This document shows, piece by piece, positions 11,425 through 21,470 of a stretch of DNA of 64,000 nt. Each line of letters begins with the position of its first letter. Position 1 is the first letter of the stretch. The notes beneath the pieces are model-generated. The model was not told the origin of the DNA and did no database searches. It worked only from the letters and a program-made list of their open reading frames with translations. The stretch spans positions 1 through 64,000 of the forward strand of contig NZ_JACSPZ010000008.1 in NCBI RefSeq assembly GCF_014836905.1. The letters run 5' to 3'. The position numbers were made by a program, and so were the translations under genes. The stretch comes from Solibacillus faecavium. GTDB taxonomy: Bacteria; Bacillota; Bacilli; Bacillales_A; Planococcaceae.

Positions 11425-11766
11425 ATGAATAAACGCCAACGAATAAAGAAAAATGAAGATTTTCAAAAGGTGTTTAAAAAAGGTAAGTCATTTGCGAATC
11501 GCCAATTTATTGTTTATTGCTTGAAAAAAGAAGAACAAGAGGCGTTTCGTATTGGCTTATCAGTAAGTAAAAAAGTGGGGAATGCTGTCACTCGAGTTCA
11601 AGTGAAGCGCTATATTCGCCAGGCTTTTCTGGAAATAAAAGATGAAGTAAGACAAGATATGGACTATGTTATTATCGCCAGAACGCAGGCGGCCACAATA
11701 GATTTTCATGAAACCAAAAAAAGCTTGCAGCATGTATTAAAGGTTGCAAGAGTATATAAAGGTTAA
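11425..11766 (+). CDS. rnpA: ribonuclease P protein component
   Basis: A 113-residue RnpA, the protein cofactor that helps RNase P RNA bind pre-tRNA leaders. It aligns along its whole length with B. subtilis RnpA ([50 protein letters not shown]). The family RNR signature, expected after GNAVxRNRxKR, reads R57-V58-Q59 here, so the central Asn and second Arg are replaced. The ATG start has GGAGCAGGTG in front. It lies between rpmH and yidC in the standard order. Confidence 0.97.
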   Translation: MNKRQRIKKNEDFQKVFKKGKSFANRQFIVYCLKKEEQEAFRIGLSVSKKVGNAVTRVQVKRYIRQAFLEIKDEVRQDMDYVIIARTQAATIDFHETKKSLQHVLKVARVYKG

Positions 11767-11922
11767 TATCGCACTAAAAATTTACTATAAAATTGTTCGA
11801 TAGTTTGAAATAAAGATACGATAAAATTTAAATTATCGGAACAATTAGTAGTGTACAAACGTATGCACATGGTAAACTGTTGTCATAAAAAATTGAATAG
11901 GTTTGCTTTAGGAGGAAGAAGG

Positions 11923-12705
11923 TTGAAGAAAAATCTTTGGATAATGCTGTCGCTTGTCTCTGTAGTATTACTACTTTCAGGCTGTACAGAATTTGACCAG
12001 CCGATTTCATCTGAAAGCGATGGCTTTTGGAATGAATATATCGTTTGGCCACTAGTATCATTCATCAAGCTGTTTGCTGATATGTTCGAAGGCAATGCTG
12101 CGAATTATGCTTTTGCAATTATTATCGTAACAGTTATTATTCGTTTAATTATTTTACCTTTAACAATCAAACAAGTTAAAAGCTCTAAAAAAATGCAGGA
12201 AATGCAACCAAAGTTAAAAGAGCTTCAAGCAAAATACAGCTCTAAAGACGCTGCAACTCAACAAAAGTACCAGCAGGAAATGATGCAGTTAATGCAAACT
12301 TCAGGTGTTAACCCATTAGCTGGATGTTTACCAATTCTTATTCAAATGCCGATTCTGATCGGTTTCTATCATGCAATTAGCCGTATGAATGCAACACCGG
12401 ACGCATTTGAATTAGGAACATTTTTAGCGGTTCCATTAGCTGAACCAAGTATTATATTTGCTGTTATCGCAGGTCTTATTCAGTATGTTGTATTAATGAC
12501 TGGACCAGCAGTAGATAACCCGCAAATGAAAATTATGATGTACATCATGCCATTAATGATTGTTGGTTTCGGTATTATCTTACCTGCCGCTTTATCATTA
12601 TATTGGGTAGTCGGAAACTTTGTATCTGTATTACAAAACCTTGTTATTTACAAACCTTGGAATAAAAATAAACCGGATGCTACCGATGCAGGAGGAGCGA
12701 AATAA
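11923..12705 (+). CDS. yidC: membrane protein insertase YidC/SpoIIIJ
   Basis: A 260-residue Oxa1/YidC-family insertase that inserts proteins into the membrane; in spore formers the SpoIIIJ paralogue is also needed for forespore signalling. The TTG at 11923, directly behind AGGAGGAAG, gives a lipoprotein signal with lipobox LLSGC near residue 23. Upstream in-frame codons would add a non-conserved extension without a Shine-Dalgarno site. The conserved groove Arg lies in IIRLIILPLTIKQ, a cytoplasmic coiled region follows (KMQEMQPKLKELQAKY), then four more membrane segments. The jag start codon immediately follows the stop. Confidence 0.96.
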   Translation: MKKNLWIMLSLVSVVLLLSGCTEFDQPISSESDGFWNEYIVWPLVSFIKLFADMFEGNAANYAFAIIIVTVIIRLIILPLTIKQVKSSKKMQEMQPKLKELQAKYSSKDAATQQKYQQEMMQLMQTSGVNPLAGCLPILIQMPILIGFYHAISRMNATPDAFELGTFLAVPLAEPSIIFAVIAGLIQYVVLMTGPAVDNPQMKIMMYIMPLMIVGFGIILPAALSLYWVVGNFVSVLQNLVIYKPWNKNKPDATDAGGAK

Positions 12706-13470
12706 GTGAAACAAACTACGCAAATAGGCGCAACAGTAGAAGAAGCGATCTCATTAGCGTTACAAAAGCTTGACCATACTCGGGAACAAGTTGATGTAGA
12801 AGTTTTACAAGAAGGTAAAAAAGGATTTTTAGGTTTTGGTGCACGAAATGCAGAAGTTCGTGTTACTGTAAAAGAAATTGTTCAGCAACAAGTGAATAAA
12901 GAAACGACTTCACATCCTACACCTGTAGTAGAAGAACAGTCATTTATCGAAGAAACCTTTGAAAATGAGTCGGTTTTAGTTAATGAAGATCAATCAATTC
13001 ATCATGAACAACAACAAGTGGATCCTATTGAAGAAGCAAAGTCGTATTTAACGAATATTGCTTTGGGAATGGGAATTACAGATTTAACAATTGAACATGA
13101 ATCAGATGGCAAATATGTTTCTTTTAAGTTATCGAGTGAAAAAGCAGCATTATTAATAGGGAAGCGTGGTCTTACTTTAAATGCGCTGCAACATTTAACA
13201 CAGCTTATTCTTAATAAAACTGCCAAATCATTTATGGTTTTACAAATGGATGTAGAAGATTATCGTGAACGACGTCAAGTTGCGCTTGAGCAGCTAGCAT
13301 TGCGGATGGCCGACAAGGCAGTACGTACACGAAAACCGGTCTCATTCGAACCAATGGCTTCTTATGAAAGAAAAATTATTCATAATGTATTGGCTAACCG
13401 ATTGGATATTGAAACATATTCAGAAGGTACAGAGCCAAATCGCTATTTAGTCATTGAGCCAGTAAAATAA
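12706..13470 (+). CDS. jag: RNA-binding protein Jag/KhpB (SpoIIIJ-associated)
   Basis: A 254-residue protein with three parts: the Jag N-terminal domain (about 1-55, including GKKGFLGFGARNAEV), a variable acidic linker, then a KH domain (LLIGKRGLTLNALQHL) and an R3H domain near the C terminus (ERKIIHNVLANR). It binds RNA and, in other Gram-positive bacteria, affects cell elongation and division. The GTG start follows the yidC stop without a gap, with GGAGGAGCG upstream, so the two genes are coupled. Confidence 0.96.
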   Translation: MKQTTQIGATVEEAISLALQKLDHTREQVDVEVLQEGKKGFLGFGARNAEVRVTVKEIVQQQVNKETTSHPTPVVEEQSFIEETFENESVLVNEDQSIHHEQQQVDPIEEAKSYLTNIALGMGITDLTIEHESDGKYVSFKLSSEKAALLIGKRGLTLNALQHLTQLILNKTAKSFMVLQMDVEDYRERRQVALEQLALRMADKAVRTRKPVSFEPMASYERKIIHNVLANRLDIETYSEGTEPNRYLVIEPVK

Positions 13471-13487
13471 ATGCATACAGACAGTGT

Positions 13488-13518
13488 CGGCCTATTCATT
13501 TGGATAGGCCGTTTTTTT
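13488..13518 (+). terminator. terminator of yidC-jag
   Basis: Stem CGGCCTAT / ATAGGCCG (13488-13495, 13504-13511) followed by seven T residues, 17 bp after the jag stop. Confidence 0.9.
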
Positions 13519-13610
13519 ATGTAAATAATACATGTAAAAAACAACATTGCTTTAGATTTTTTTTAAAATATGTTAGTCTAAATTGTTAGAAAGTGTAGCA
13601 CGGATGTGAT

Positions 13611-13628
13611 TTATCCACATGTGGATAA
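13611..13628. promoter_or_regulatory. head-to-head pair of perfect DnaA boxes upstream of mnmE
   Basis: TTATCCACA (13611-13619) and TGTGGATAA (13620-13628) abut to form an 18-bp perfect palindrome, 22 bp before the mnmE start. Both are consensus boxes. DnaA control of mnmE or titration of DnaA near the origin is inferred. Confidence 0.7.
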
Positions 13629-13650
13629 CACAAAATTAGGAGGATATAAG

Positions 13651-15036
13651 ATGGAATTCGATACAATTGCTGCGATATCCACACCAATGGGCGAAGGAGC
13701 CATTGCCATTGTTCGTCTAAGCGGAGATGAGGCAGTAGCGATTGCAGATAAAATATTTAAATCACCAAATCATAAGCGTTTAAAAGAAGTAGCATCACAT
13801 ACGATTCACTATGGACACTTAATCGATCCAAAAACGGATGAGGTTGTAGAAGAAGTGATGCTGTCACTGATGCGCGGTCCAAAAACGTTTACACGTGAGG
13901 ATGTAGTCGAAATAAACTGTCATGGTGGTATTGTGTCAGTTAATCGTGTTTTACAGCTTGTATTACGCTATGGTGCACGTTTGGCCGAACCTGGGGAATT
14001 TACTAAGCGGGCATTTTTAAATGGTCGTATTGACTTATCACAGGCAGAAGCTGTTATGGATTTAATTCGTGCTAAAACAGATCGTGCTATGAATGTTGCA
14101 CTCGGTCAAATGGACGGGAAGCTTTCACGTCTCATTACGTCTTTACGCCAAGCACTATTGGAAACATTGGCACAAGTTGAAGTAAATATAGATTATCCAG
14201 AGTATGACGATGTAGAAGAAATGACGATTCCGGTACTGCTTGAAAAATGCGGTTGGGTACGCGAAGAAATTATTAAATTACTTCAAACATCATCACAAGG
14301 GAAAATTTTGCGTGAAGGTTTATCAACCGTTATTTTAGGTAGACCAAATGTAGGGAAGTCTTCTCTTTTAAATAGTTTAGTTCAAGAAAATAAAGCGATT
14401 GTAACCGACATCGCAGGTACGACTCGTGATATTATTGAAGAATACGTAAATGTACGTGGCGTACCTTTACGTTTAGTCGATACTGCCGGTATTCGCGAAA
14501 CAGAGGATATTGTAGAACGAATTGGTGTTGAACGATCTCGTGAAGCGTTAAAAGACGCTGATTTAATATTGCTTGTTTTAAATTATGGGGAGCAATTGAC
14601 AATCGAGGATGAGCGATTATTTGAGACTATCCAGACGATGGATTATATCGTCGTTGTAAATAAAACAGATATCGAGCGCAAAATCGATTTAAATCGTGTC
14701 CATGAATTGGCAGGCAAACATCGTGTCGTAACGACTTCGCTATTAAAAGAAGAAGGTGTTATGGAGCTAGAAGAAGCGATTGCAGCCTTATTCTTTGAAG
14801 GTCAAGTAGAAGCAAACGATTTAACATATGTTTCAAATGCACGTCATATTGCTTTATTGCATCAAGCTCAACAAGTAATTGAAGATGCGCTGGCTGCAGC
14901 AGAATCTGGTGTACCAGTTGATATGATTCAAATAGATGTTACGCGTACGTGGGAAATTCTTGGTGAAATTATAGGAGATACTGTTCAGGAAAGCTTAATT
15001 AATCAGCTGTTCTCGCAGTTCTGTTTAGGAAAATAA
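13651..15036 (+). CDS. mnmE: tRNA modification GTPase MnmE
   Basis: A 461-residue GTPase that works with MnmG to build 5-carboxymethylaminomethyl groups on wobble uridine-34 of tRNA. The N-terminal folate-binding domain starts [20 protein letters not shown]. The inserted G domain shows [28 protein letters not shown] and NKTD, and the protein ends in CLGK with the catalytic Cys of the family. The ATG at 13651 is preferred because of AGGAGG just upstream; an earlier in-frame codon would run through the DnaA-box palindrome. Confidence 0.98.
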   Translation: MEFDTIAAISTPMGEGAIAIVRLSGDEAVAIADKIFKSPNHKRLKEVASHTIHYGHLIDPKTDEVVEEVMLSLMRGPKTFTREDVVEINCHGGIVSVNRVLQLVLRYGARLAEPGEFTKRAFLNGRIDLSQAEAVMDLIRAKTDRAMNVALGQMDGKLSRLITSLRQALLETLAQVEVNIDYPEYDDVEEMTIPVLLEKCGWVREEIIKLLQTSSQGKILREGLSTVILGRPNVGKSSLLNSLVQENKAIVTDIAGTTRDIIEEYVNVRGVPLRLVDTAGIRETEDIVERIGVERSREALKDADLILLVLNYGEQLTIEDERLFETIQTMDYIVVVNKTDIERKIDLNRVHELAGKHRVVTTSLLKEEGVMELEEAIAALFFEGQVEANDLTYVSNARHIALLHQAQQVIEDALAAAESGVPVDMIQIDVTRTWEILGEIIGDTVQESLINQLFSQFCLGK

Positions 15037-15063
15037 ATTTAAGTAAAGGAAAGGAAGAACAAC

Positions 15064-16959
15064 ATGTCATTACAATATGAAGCAGGTAATTTTGACGTAA
15101 TCGTTGTTGGTGCAGGACATGCTGGTGTGGAATCAGCTTATGCAGCTGCAAAAATGGGTGCTAAAACACTCATGCTTACAATTAATTTAGATATGATTGC
15201 GTTTATGCCATGTAACCCTTCAGTCGGCGGACCTGCAAAAGGAATCGTTGTTCGTGAGATTGATGCACTTGGCGGATTAATGGGACGCATCATTGATAAA
15301 ACACATATCCAAATGCGGATGTTAAATACGGGGAAAGGTCCGGCTGTACGAGCATTACGCGCACAGGCGGATAAATTCCAGTATCAGCATGAGATGAAAC
15401 GTGTATTGGAAGAAGAGCCAAACTTGCAAATTCATCAAGCAATGGTCGATGAACTAATTGTAGAAGATGGAGAAGTAAAAGGTGTCATTACACAAGTGGG
15501 TGCAGTTTACCGTGCACCAGCTGTCATTATTACATCAGGTACGTTTTTACGCGGAGAAATTATTTTAGGAAATCTGAAGTATTCTTCAGGTCCAAATAAC
15601 CAACAGCCATCGATTAAATTGGCGGATAACTTAAAAGAATTAGGATTTGACTTAGTCCGATTTAAAACGGGGACACCACCACGTGTAAACAACCGTACAA
15701 TTGACTATTCAAAAACGGAAATTCAGCCGGGTGATGATGCACCGCGTGCATTTAGTTTTGAAACGACAGAATATATTATGGATCAGCTACCTTGCTGGTT
15801 AACTTATACAACAGAAGAAACACATCGTACAATTGAGGAAAATCTACATTTATCTCCAATGTTTTCAGGGATGATAAAAGGTACAGGTCCACGTTATTGT
15901 CCATCAATTGAAGATAAAGTAACGCGTTTTAGCGATAAGCCTCGTCACCAGATTTTCTTGGAGCCTGAAGGACGCAATACACGCGAAGTATATGTGCAAG
16001 GTTTATCGACAAGCTTACCTGAGCATGTTCAAAAGAAATTACTTGCCTCTATTCCAGGATTGGAAAACGCAGAAATGATGCGTGCGGGGTATGCTATTGA
16101 GTATGATTCAGTAATTCCAACACAATTATGGCCAACACTGGAAACGAAAAAAATTCAGGGTCTTTATACAGCTGGTCAAATTAATGGTACTTCAGGTTAT
16201 GAAGAAGCAGCAGGCCAAGGTTTGATGGCAGGTATGAATGCAGCGGCAAAAGTTTTAGGACGTGAAGAAATTATCTTAGATCGTTCAGATGCATATATCG
16301 GTGTATTAATTGATGATTTAGTGACAAAAGGTACAAATGAGCCTTATCGTTTATTAACATCTCGTGCAGAATATCGTTTACTTTTACGTCATGATAATGC
16401 GGATTTACGTTTGACGGAAAAGGGTTATAAGGCAGGAATGATTTCAGAAGAACGTTATGCAAAATTCCAGTTGAAAAAAGCAAAAATTGAACAGGAAATT
16501 GCCCGTTTACGTGAAGTGATCATCAAACCAAATGCTACAACTCAAGAAGTGATTCGTTCTGTAGGCGGAGCAGAACTTAAAGATGGCATTCGCGGAGCAG
16601 ACCTTTTAAAACGTACAGAAATGACATATGATTTAGTTGCTTCATTAACACCTTCAGATATTGAGCTTTCTGACGATATAAAAGAACAAATTGAAATACA
16701 GTTAAAATATGAGGGTTATATTCAAAAAGCACTTCAACAAGTAGAAAAAATGAAGAAGCTAGAAAATAAGAAAATCCCTGAAAATATTGATTATGATGCG
16801 ATTTCAAGCTTGGCAACAGAAGCCCGTATGAAGCTAAAAAGTGTTCGACCACTTTCCATTGCACAGGCTTCACGTATTTCTGGCGTAAACCCTGCAGATG
16901 TATCGATTTTACTTGTTTATATTGAGCAAGGGAAAATTGCAAAAGTAAGTACGAACTGA
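15064..16959 (+). CDS. mnmG: tRNA U34 carboxymethylaminomethyl synthase subunit MnmG
   Basis: A 631-residue FAD-dependent enzyme that pairs with MnmE in wobble uridine modification. The FAD-binding motif [12 protein letters not shown] lies near residue 14; the MnmG signatures [22 protein letters not shown] and [17 protein letters not shown] follow. The C-terminal helical domain (INPADV-like segment [12 protein letters not shown]) is complete. The length fits the family. It lies 27 bp after mnmE with an AAAGGAAGG element, so the pair is probably one operon. Confidence 0.98.
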   Translation: MSLQYEAGNFDVIVVGAGHAGVESAYAAAKMGAKTLMLTINLDMIAFMPCNPSVGGPAKGIVVREIDALGGLMGRIIDKTHIQMRMLNTGKGPAVRALRAQADKFQYQHEMKRVLEEEPNLQIHQAMVDELIVEDGEVKGVITQVGAVYRAPAVIITSGTFLRGEIILGNLKYSSGPNNQQPSIKLADNLKELGFDLVRFKTGTPPRVNNRTIDYSKTEIQPGDDAPRAFSFETTEYIMDQLPCWLTYTTEETHRTIEENLHLSPMFSGMIKGTGPRYCPSIEDKVTRFSDKPRHQIFLEPEGRNTREVYVQGLSTSLPEHVQKKLLASIPGLENAEMMRAGYAIEYDSVIPTQLWPTLETKKIQGLYTAGQINGTSGYEEAAGQGLMAGMNAAAKVLGREEIILDRSDAYIGVLIDDLVTKGTNEPYRLLTSRAEYRLLLRHDNADLRLTEKGYKAGMISEERYAKFQLKKAKIEQEIARLREVIIKPNATTQEVIRSVGGAELKDGIRGADLLKRTEMTYDLVASLTPSDIELSDDIKEQIEIQLKYEGYIQKALQQVEKMKKLENKKIPENIDYDAISSLATEARMKLKSVRPLSIAQASRISGVNPADVSILLVYIEQGKIAKVSTN

Positions 16960-17021
16960 ATGATGTGAGCGTCTTTATACAGAAAGGCGCTCATTCTTTT
17001 AAATATAGAGGAGTGCATTTT

Positions 17022-17738
17022 ATGAACGAAAAGCAGTTTATTGAAGCATTGAAGGAAAAGGGCATTGAGCTTTCAGAGCAGCAAATAGCACAGTTTAATA
17101 AATATTTTGAGCTATTAGTTGAGTGGAATGAAAAAATGAACTTAACGGCCATTACAGATTTAGAAGGCGTATATTTAAAGCATTTTTATGATTCCATTAG
17201 TGCCTCATTTTACTTCGATTTCACGAAAGTCACATCGGTATGTGATGTAGGGGCAGGAGCTGGATTCCCAAGTATTCCAATTAAAATTTGTTTCCCACAT
17301 TTACAAATTACGATTGTGGATTCCTTAAACAAACGAATTACATTTTTAAATCATTTAACAAATGAGCTAAATCTGGAAGGTATGACATTTGTACATGCCC
17401 GTGCAGAAGAGTTTGGTCAAAATGCTACCTATCGTGAAAAGTTCGACGTAGTCACTGCTCGCGCGGTTGCACGTCTTTCTGTTTTATCTGAATTATGTCT
17501 GCCATTGGCAAAAGAAGGCGGATATTTTGTGGCATTAAAAGCCGCTGCAGGTGCAGAAGAATTAAAAGATGCGACGAAGGCTATTTCCACTTTAGGAGGC
17601 AAACTAAAAGAAGAATTTGCGTTCCACCTACCTGTTGAAGAAAGTGAACGCTCGCTCTATGTATTTGATAAAATAAAGTCAACACCAAAAAAATATCCCC
17701 GTAAACCAGGTGTACCAAATAAGACACCAATTATATAA
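17022..17738 (+). CDS. rsmG: 16S rRNA (guanine-527-N7)-methyltransferase RsmG
   Basis: A 238-residue SAM-dependent methyltransferase that methylates G527 of 16S rRNA; loss of this enzyme gives low-level streptomycin resistance in other bacteria. The SAM-binding motif [15 protein letters not shown] is near residue 70 and the VTARAVARL segment follows. The ATG at 17022 with GAGGAG upstream matches the usual N terminus [10 protein letters not shown]; a longer in-frame version from 16965 lacks a ribosome site. It closes the mnmE-mnmG-rsmG series. Confidence 0.97.
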   Translation: MNEKQFIEALKEKGIELSEQQIAQFNKYFELLVEWNEKMNLTAITDLEGVYLKHFYDSISASFYFDFTKVTSVCDVGAGAGFPSIPIKICFPHLQITIVDSLNKRITFLNHLTNELNLEGMTFVHARAEEFGQNATYREKFDVVTARAVARLSVLSELCLPLAKEGGYFVALKAAAGAEELKDATKAISTLGGKLKEEFAFHLPVEESERSLYVFDKIKSTPKKYPRKPGVPNKTPII

Positions 17739-17921
17739 AATTTAAAAAAAATTAAAATAAAAATATAAAATATGAAATGTTTTCACCTTTTGAAGCATAC
17801 ATATTTATATTTATGTTGTTTTTAAAAAATTTACTGTTCATTGAACACTGTACATTTTCGTATGAATCATAAATAATATTGTATAAGAGATAGATAGTTT
17901 CCTAAAGGTGGTGCCACACGG

Positions 17922-18836
17922 ATGAAAAGTACTTTTTCACGTTTTTTCGGAGGCGGGAGCAAAGAGCCAGAAGTAAAAAGTGAAGTAGAAGTAATAGAGA
18001 ACTCGTTGGCTTCAGAAGAAGTAATAGAGAGTATCTCGATGGCTTCAGAAGAAGTAGTTAAAATTCCAATAGACAAAATCATTCCGAACCGTTATCAGCC
18101 ACGTACAGTTTTTGATGATGAGAAGATTGAAGAATTAGCAAGAACAATTCATACACATGGTGTTATCCAACCGATTGTTATCCGTCCAATGAGCGATAAT
18201 TCAGATAAATACGAAATCATTGCTGGGGAACGTCGTTATCGAGCTATGAAATCACTACAATGGACTGAAGTTCCTGCTATTGTCCGCCAATTAAATGATC
18301 GTGAAACGGCTTCCATTGCACTTATAGAAAACTTACAACGTGAAGAATTATCAGCAATTGAGGAAGCGCTTGCTTACCAACAATTATTAGGCTTGCATTC
18401 GCTTACACAAGAAGCACTTGCACAACGTCTTGGAAAAGGCCAATCAACGGTAGCTAATAAATTACGTTTATTAAAATTACCTCAGTTTGTCCAAGATGCT
18501 ATTTTAAATCGTGAAATTTCAGAGCGTCATGCGCGTGCTTTAATTGCTATAAAAGATGAGCAATTACAAATGCAGCTTATTGCGGCTACTAAAGAATATG
18601 ATTGGAATGTAAGACAACTAGAAGAGCAGATTAAAAAACTTCTTAATCCAGAAGAACCAGAAGTGAAAAAACGCAAACCCACTCGTAAAGCGATTAGTAA
18701 AGATGTGCGTATTGCCCTGAATACAATTAAGCAATCGTTAACAATGGTGACGAAAAGTGGAATCGACGTGAAAACGGAGGAAGAGGATACAGATGATTAC
18801 TATCAAATCACTGTTAAAATTCCGAAGAGAAAATAA
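17922..18836 (+). CDS. noc: nucleoid occlusion protein Noc
   Basis: A 304-residue ParB-like CTPase that prevents division over the chromosome. It starts with the membrane-targeting amphipathic peptide [12 protein letters not shown], which distinguishes Noc from ParB. The ParB-type core follows, with [22 protein letters not shown] and [15 protein letters not shown] helix-turn-helix region ([23 protein letters not shown]) and a dimerisation tail complete it. The linker contains a repeated ASEEV segment. Located between rsmG and parA as in B. subtilis. I saw no ATTTCCCGGGAAAT-type Noc site in the window. Confidence 0.97.
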   Translation: MKSTFSRFFGGGSKEPEVKSEVEVIENSLASEEVIESISMASEEVVKIPIDKIIPNRYQPRTVFDDEKIEELARTIHTHGVIQPIVIRPMSDNSDKYEIIAGERRYRAMKSLQWTEVPAIVRQLNDRETASIALIENLQREELSAIEEALAYQQLLGLHSLTQEALAQRLGKGQSTVANKLRLLKLPQFVQDAILNREISERHARALIAIKDEQLQMQLIAATKEYDWNVRQLEEQIKKLLNPEEPEVKKRKPTRKAISKDVRIALNTIKQSLTMVTKSGIDVKTEEEDTDDYYQITVKIPKRK

Positions 18837-18845
18837 ATTATTTAG

Positions 18846-18881
18846 CTGCCCGAAAGATTCTACCTTTTGAGGCAGTTTTTT
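18846..18881 (+). terminator. terminator of noc
   Basis: CTGCC (18846-18850) pairs with GGCAG (18871-18875), with an inner AAAG/CTTT pairing, followed by six T residues just after noc. Confidence 0.6.
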
Positions 18882-18946
18882 AGTGGATAGAAAGTATTAA
18901 GTTTTAAAAATAAATTTATTTTCATAGCATCGCTTTGTCACTATTT

Positions 18947-18976
18947 TTGTTAATATAAAAGTAGATGTGTCATAAT
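18947..18976 (+). promoter_or_regulatory. candidate parA promoter
   Basis: -35 TTGTTA (18947-18952) and -10 CATAAT (18971-18976) with an 18-bp spacer, about 70 bp before parA. A moderate match only. Confidence 0.4.
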
Positions 18977-19047
18977 AGAGAAATATTCTAAGTTTTTTAA
19001 ACTTTGAAAAAATACCTAAATTGAAGTGATGAAAGCAGGTGCGGATA

Positions 19048-19809
19048 TTGGGACGTATAATTGCGATTGCCAATCAAAAAGGTGGCGTTGGAAAGACGAC
19101 ATCTTCTGTAAACTTAAGTGCATGTTTAGCTTTTTTAGGAAAGAAAGTGTTATTAATCGATATCGACCCACAGGGAAACGCTTCAAGCGGACTAGGTGTG
19201 CGAAAGGGAGACTTAGAAAGCTGTATTTATGATGTAATAATTAATGATGAAGATATAAAAGAAGTTATACAACAGACAGATGTGGAAAATTTATATATAG
19301 TTCCTGCTACAATTTCATTAGCGGGTGCGGAAATTGAGCTTGTCTCAACCATTTCACGTGAAGTAAGACTAAAAAAGGCGGTACAGGAAATTAAAAATAA
19401 TTTTGATTTTATTATTATTGACTGCCCACCGTCTCTTGGCTTATTAACTATAAATGCATTAACCGCTTCTGATGCACTGATTATACCTGTTCAATGTGAA
19501 TACTATGCATTAGAAGGTTTAAGTCAATTGCTCTCTACGGTTCGTCTTGTTCAAAAGCATTTAAACAAGGAATTAATGATAGACGGTGTGCTATTAACGA
19601 TGTTGGATGCACGTACCAATTTAGGGCTTCAAGTAATAGATGAAGTAAAACGCTACTTCCAGGATAGGGTTTATCGTTCTATTATCCCCCGCAATGTGCG
19701 GTTAAGTGAAGCACCCAGTCATGGAAAACCCGTAATTTTATACGATTCAAAATCACGTGGGGCAGAAGTATATTTAGAGTTAGCAAGGGAAGTGATTAAA
19801 AATGGTTAA
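19048..19809 (+). CDS. parA: chromosome partitioning ATPase ParA (Soj)
   Basis: A 253-residue ParA/Soj ATPase, which with ParB drives origin segregation and influences DnaA activity. The deviant Walker A KGGVGKTTSSVNL is at residue 10 and IIDCPPSLGLLTINAL follows. The TTG at 19048 is chosen because AGGTG lies 6 bp upstream and the product then begins MGRIIAIANQKGG and has the same length as B. subtilis Soj; a GTG at 19039 is also in frame but has no spaced ribosome site. It overlaps parB by 8 bp. Confidence 0.98.
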   Translation: MGRIIAIANQKGGVGKTTSSVNLSACLAFLGKKVLLIDIDPQGNASSGLGVRKGDLESCIYDVIINDEDIKEVIQQTDVENLYIVPATISLAGAEIELVSTISREVRLKKAVQEIKNNFDFIIIDCPPSLGLLTINALTASDALIIPVQCEYYALEGLSQLLSTVRLVQKHLNKELMIDGVLLTMLDARTNLGLQVIDEVKRYFQDRVYRSIIPRNVRLSEAPSHGKPVILYDSKSRGAEVYLELAREVIKNG

Positions 19810-20647
19810 AGGGTTAGGTAAAGGGATTGACGCGCTTTTTAGAGAAGAGGCCGTACATAAGGAAGATCAAGTACAGCAAATTGCCGTCTCAAAAATTTTG
19901 GCAAATCCATTTCAGCCACGTAAGATTTTTGATGAAACCGCTATTGAAGAACTGGCAAGCTCGATTAATGAACATGGTATTATCCAGCCAATTGTTGTTA
20001 GAAAATCCGGCAGAAAGTATGAAATCGTTGCTGGGGAACGACGATACCGCGCTGCTAAGCTTGCCGGATTAGCGGAAGTACCTGTCATTGTAAAAGATTT
20101 TACAGAGCAGCAAATGATGGAAGTCGCAATTTTAGAGAACTTACAACGGGAAGATTTAACTCCAATTGAAGAAGCAGAAGCATATAATAGTTTAATTGGT
20201 AAACTGAATTTCACACAGGATGATTTAGCGAAGCGATTAGGAAAAAGTCGCCCGCATATTGCAAACTTAATTCGTTTATTACAATTACCCGATGAAATTC
20301 GTGACCTTGTAAATGAAGGGAAACTGACAATGGGCCATGGGCGAGCATTACTTGGTTTAAAAAACAAACGACGAATTCCAGAAGTGGCGAATAAAGTAAT
20401 TAAAGATCATTTAAATGTCCGTCAATTGGAAAAGTACATCCAGGATATAAACGAAACCGTTTCACGTGAAACAAAGGCTACGAATAAGGATATTCATACA
20501 GAAGCAACAGAATCCCAACTGCGTGAATATTTCGGAACGCAAGTACAAATAAGAAAAGCAAAAAATAAAGGGAAAATCGAAATCGAATTTTATTCAGAGG
20601 ATGATTTACACCGCATTTTAGAAATATTAAATATAGAAGAACAGTAA
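19802..20647 (+). CDS. parB: chromosome partitioning protein ParB (Spo0J)
   Basis: A 281-residue CTP-dependent DNA clamp that loads at parS and spreads. It starts MVKGLGKGIDALF, followed by the arginine patch NPFQPRK, the CTP-binding GERRYRAAK, ENLQREDLTPIEEAEAY and the DNA-binding helix-turn-helix TQDDLAKRLGKSRPHIANLIRLL, then a dimerisation domain. Start overlaps the end of parA. A parS palindrome lies inside the gene at 20459-20472. Confidence 0.98.
   Translation: MVKGLGKGIDALFREEAVHKEDQVQQIAVSKILANPFQPRKIFDETAIEELASSINEHGIIQPIVVRKSGRKYEIVAGERRYRAAKLAGLAEVPVIVKDFTEQQMMEVAILENLQREDLTPIEEAEAYNSLIGKLNFTQDDLAKRLGKSRPHIANLIRLLQLPDEIRDLVNEGKLTMGHGRALLGLKNKRRIPEVANKVIKDHLNVRQLEKYIQDINETVSRETKATNKDIHTEATESQLREYFGTQVQIRKAKNKGKIEIEFYSEDDLHRILEILNIEEQ
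20458..20473. promoter_or_regulatory. parS centromere site
   Basis: CGTTTCACGTGAAACA, the 16-bp parS consensus (TGTTTCACGTGAAACA) with one change at the first base; the inner 14 bp are a perfect palindrome. It lies in the 3' part of parB, where B. subtilis also has a parS site. Confidence 0.92.
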
Positions 20648-20683
20648 AAAATGTGCTGAGCATTATGTTTCAGCGCATTTTTT
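20646..20683 (+). terminator. terminator of parAB
   Basis: Stem of AAAATGTGCTGA and TCAGCGCATTTT with one G-U pair and a T run, overlapping the parB stop. Confidence 0.8.
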
Positions 20684-20762
20684 ACTGTGAATGTAAAGAT
20701 CATTATCGTAGTACATAGGCTATAAAAGAATAAGCAGATAGCAACTAGAAAGAGGAAAGATC

Positions 20763-21470
20763 ATGGTATTATTAGGCTCTTTATTAAACTCACTATTTAT
20801 TATAATTGGGACATTAGTGGGACGATTATTTAGAAATATTCCGGAATCAATGCAACAAACTGTTATGTCAATTATCGGTTTAGTTGTTGCTCTCTTAGGA
20901 ATTCAAATGGGATTAGAGGGTGATAACTTCATTCTATTAGTAATTAGTTTAATAGTGGGGGCTGTTATCGGAGAATGGCTCAACCTAGAGGAAAAGTTCA
21001 ACCGCTTTGGTTTATGGATTGAATCCCTTTTCGGAAAACGTGCACAAAAAGGAACGATTGCAGAGGGGTTTATTACTGCATCGCTCATTTTTGTTATAGG
21101 TTCCATGGGAATTATCGGTGCCCTTGATAGTGGTTTACGTAATGATCATAATGTATTAATTACGAAAGGAATAATTGATGGTTTTATGTCAATCATTTTA
21201 GCCTCAACGTTAGGCATTGGCGTAATACTGTCAGCAATATCTGTATTAATATATCAGGGAAGTATTGCATTGTTTGCAGGTGTCATTAGTACATATATTC
21301 CAACAGAAGCGCTTAATCTATTTATTAAAGAGATGACAGCTACGGGTGGTGTTATGATTATCGCAATTGGATTAAATATTGCGGGACTAACGAAAATTCG
21401 AATAGCCAATTTGTTGCCAGCGATTTTGATGGTCGGGATACTCGTAACGGTTATTTTTCTGTTTCAGTAA
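20763..21470 (+). CDS. DUF554 family membrane protein
   Basis: A 235-residue hydrophobic protein with about seven membrane segments (for example LLGSLLNSLFIIIGTLVG, SIIGLVVALLGIQMGL and LLPAILMVGILVTVIFLF at the end). The glycine-rich segments and the conserved GALDSGLRNDHNVLITKGIIDG region fit the DUF554 family, represented by YdfK in B. subtilis. The function is not known and transport is only a guess. ATG start with a GAAAGAGGAAAG element. Its 3' end overlaps the convergent yyaC gene by 84 bp. Confidence 0.85.
   Translation: MVLLGSLLNSLFIIIGTLVGRLFRNIPESMQQTVMSIIGLVVALLGIQMGLEGDNFILLVISLIVGAVIGEWLNLEEKFNRFGLWIESLFGKRAQKGTIAEGFITASLIFVIGSMGIIGALDSGLRNDHNVLITKGIIDGFMSIILASTLGIGVILSAISVLIYQGSIALFAGVISTYIPTEALNLFIKEMTATGGVMIIAIGLNIAGLTKIRIANLLPAILMVGILVTVIFLFQ

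Noticed and set aside
11203-11426. Two short minus-strand frames between rpmH and rnpA
   Set aside because: They fall in the inverted-repeat unit, have no ribosome sites and end in non-protein-like sequence.
19350-19363. Second parS-like sequence in parA
   Set aside because: Three mismatches in the 14-bp core; too weak to call.
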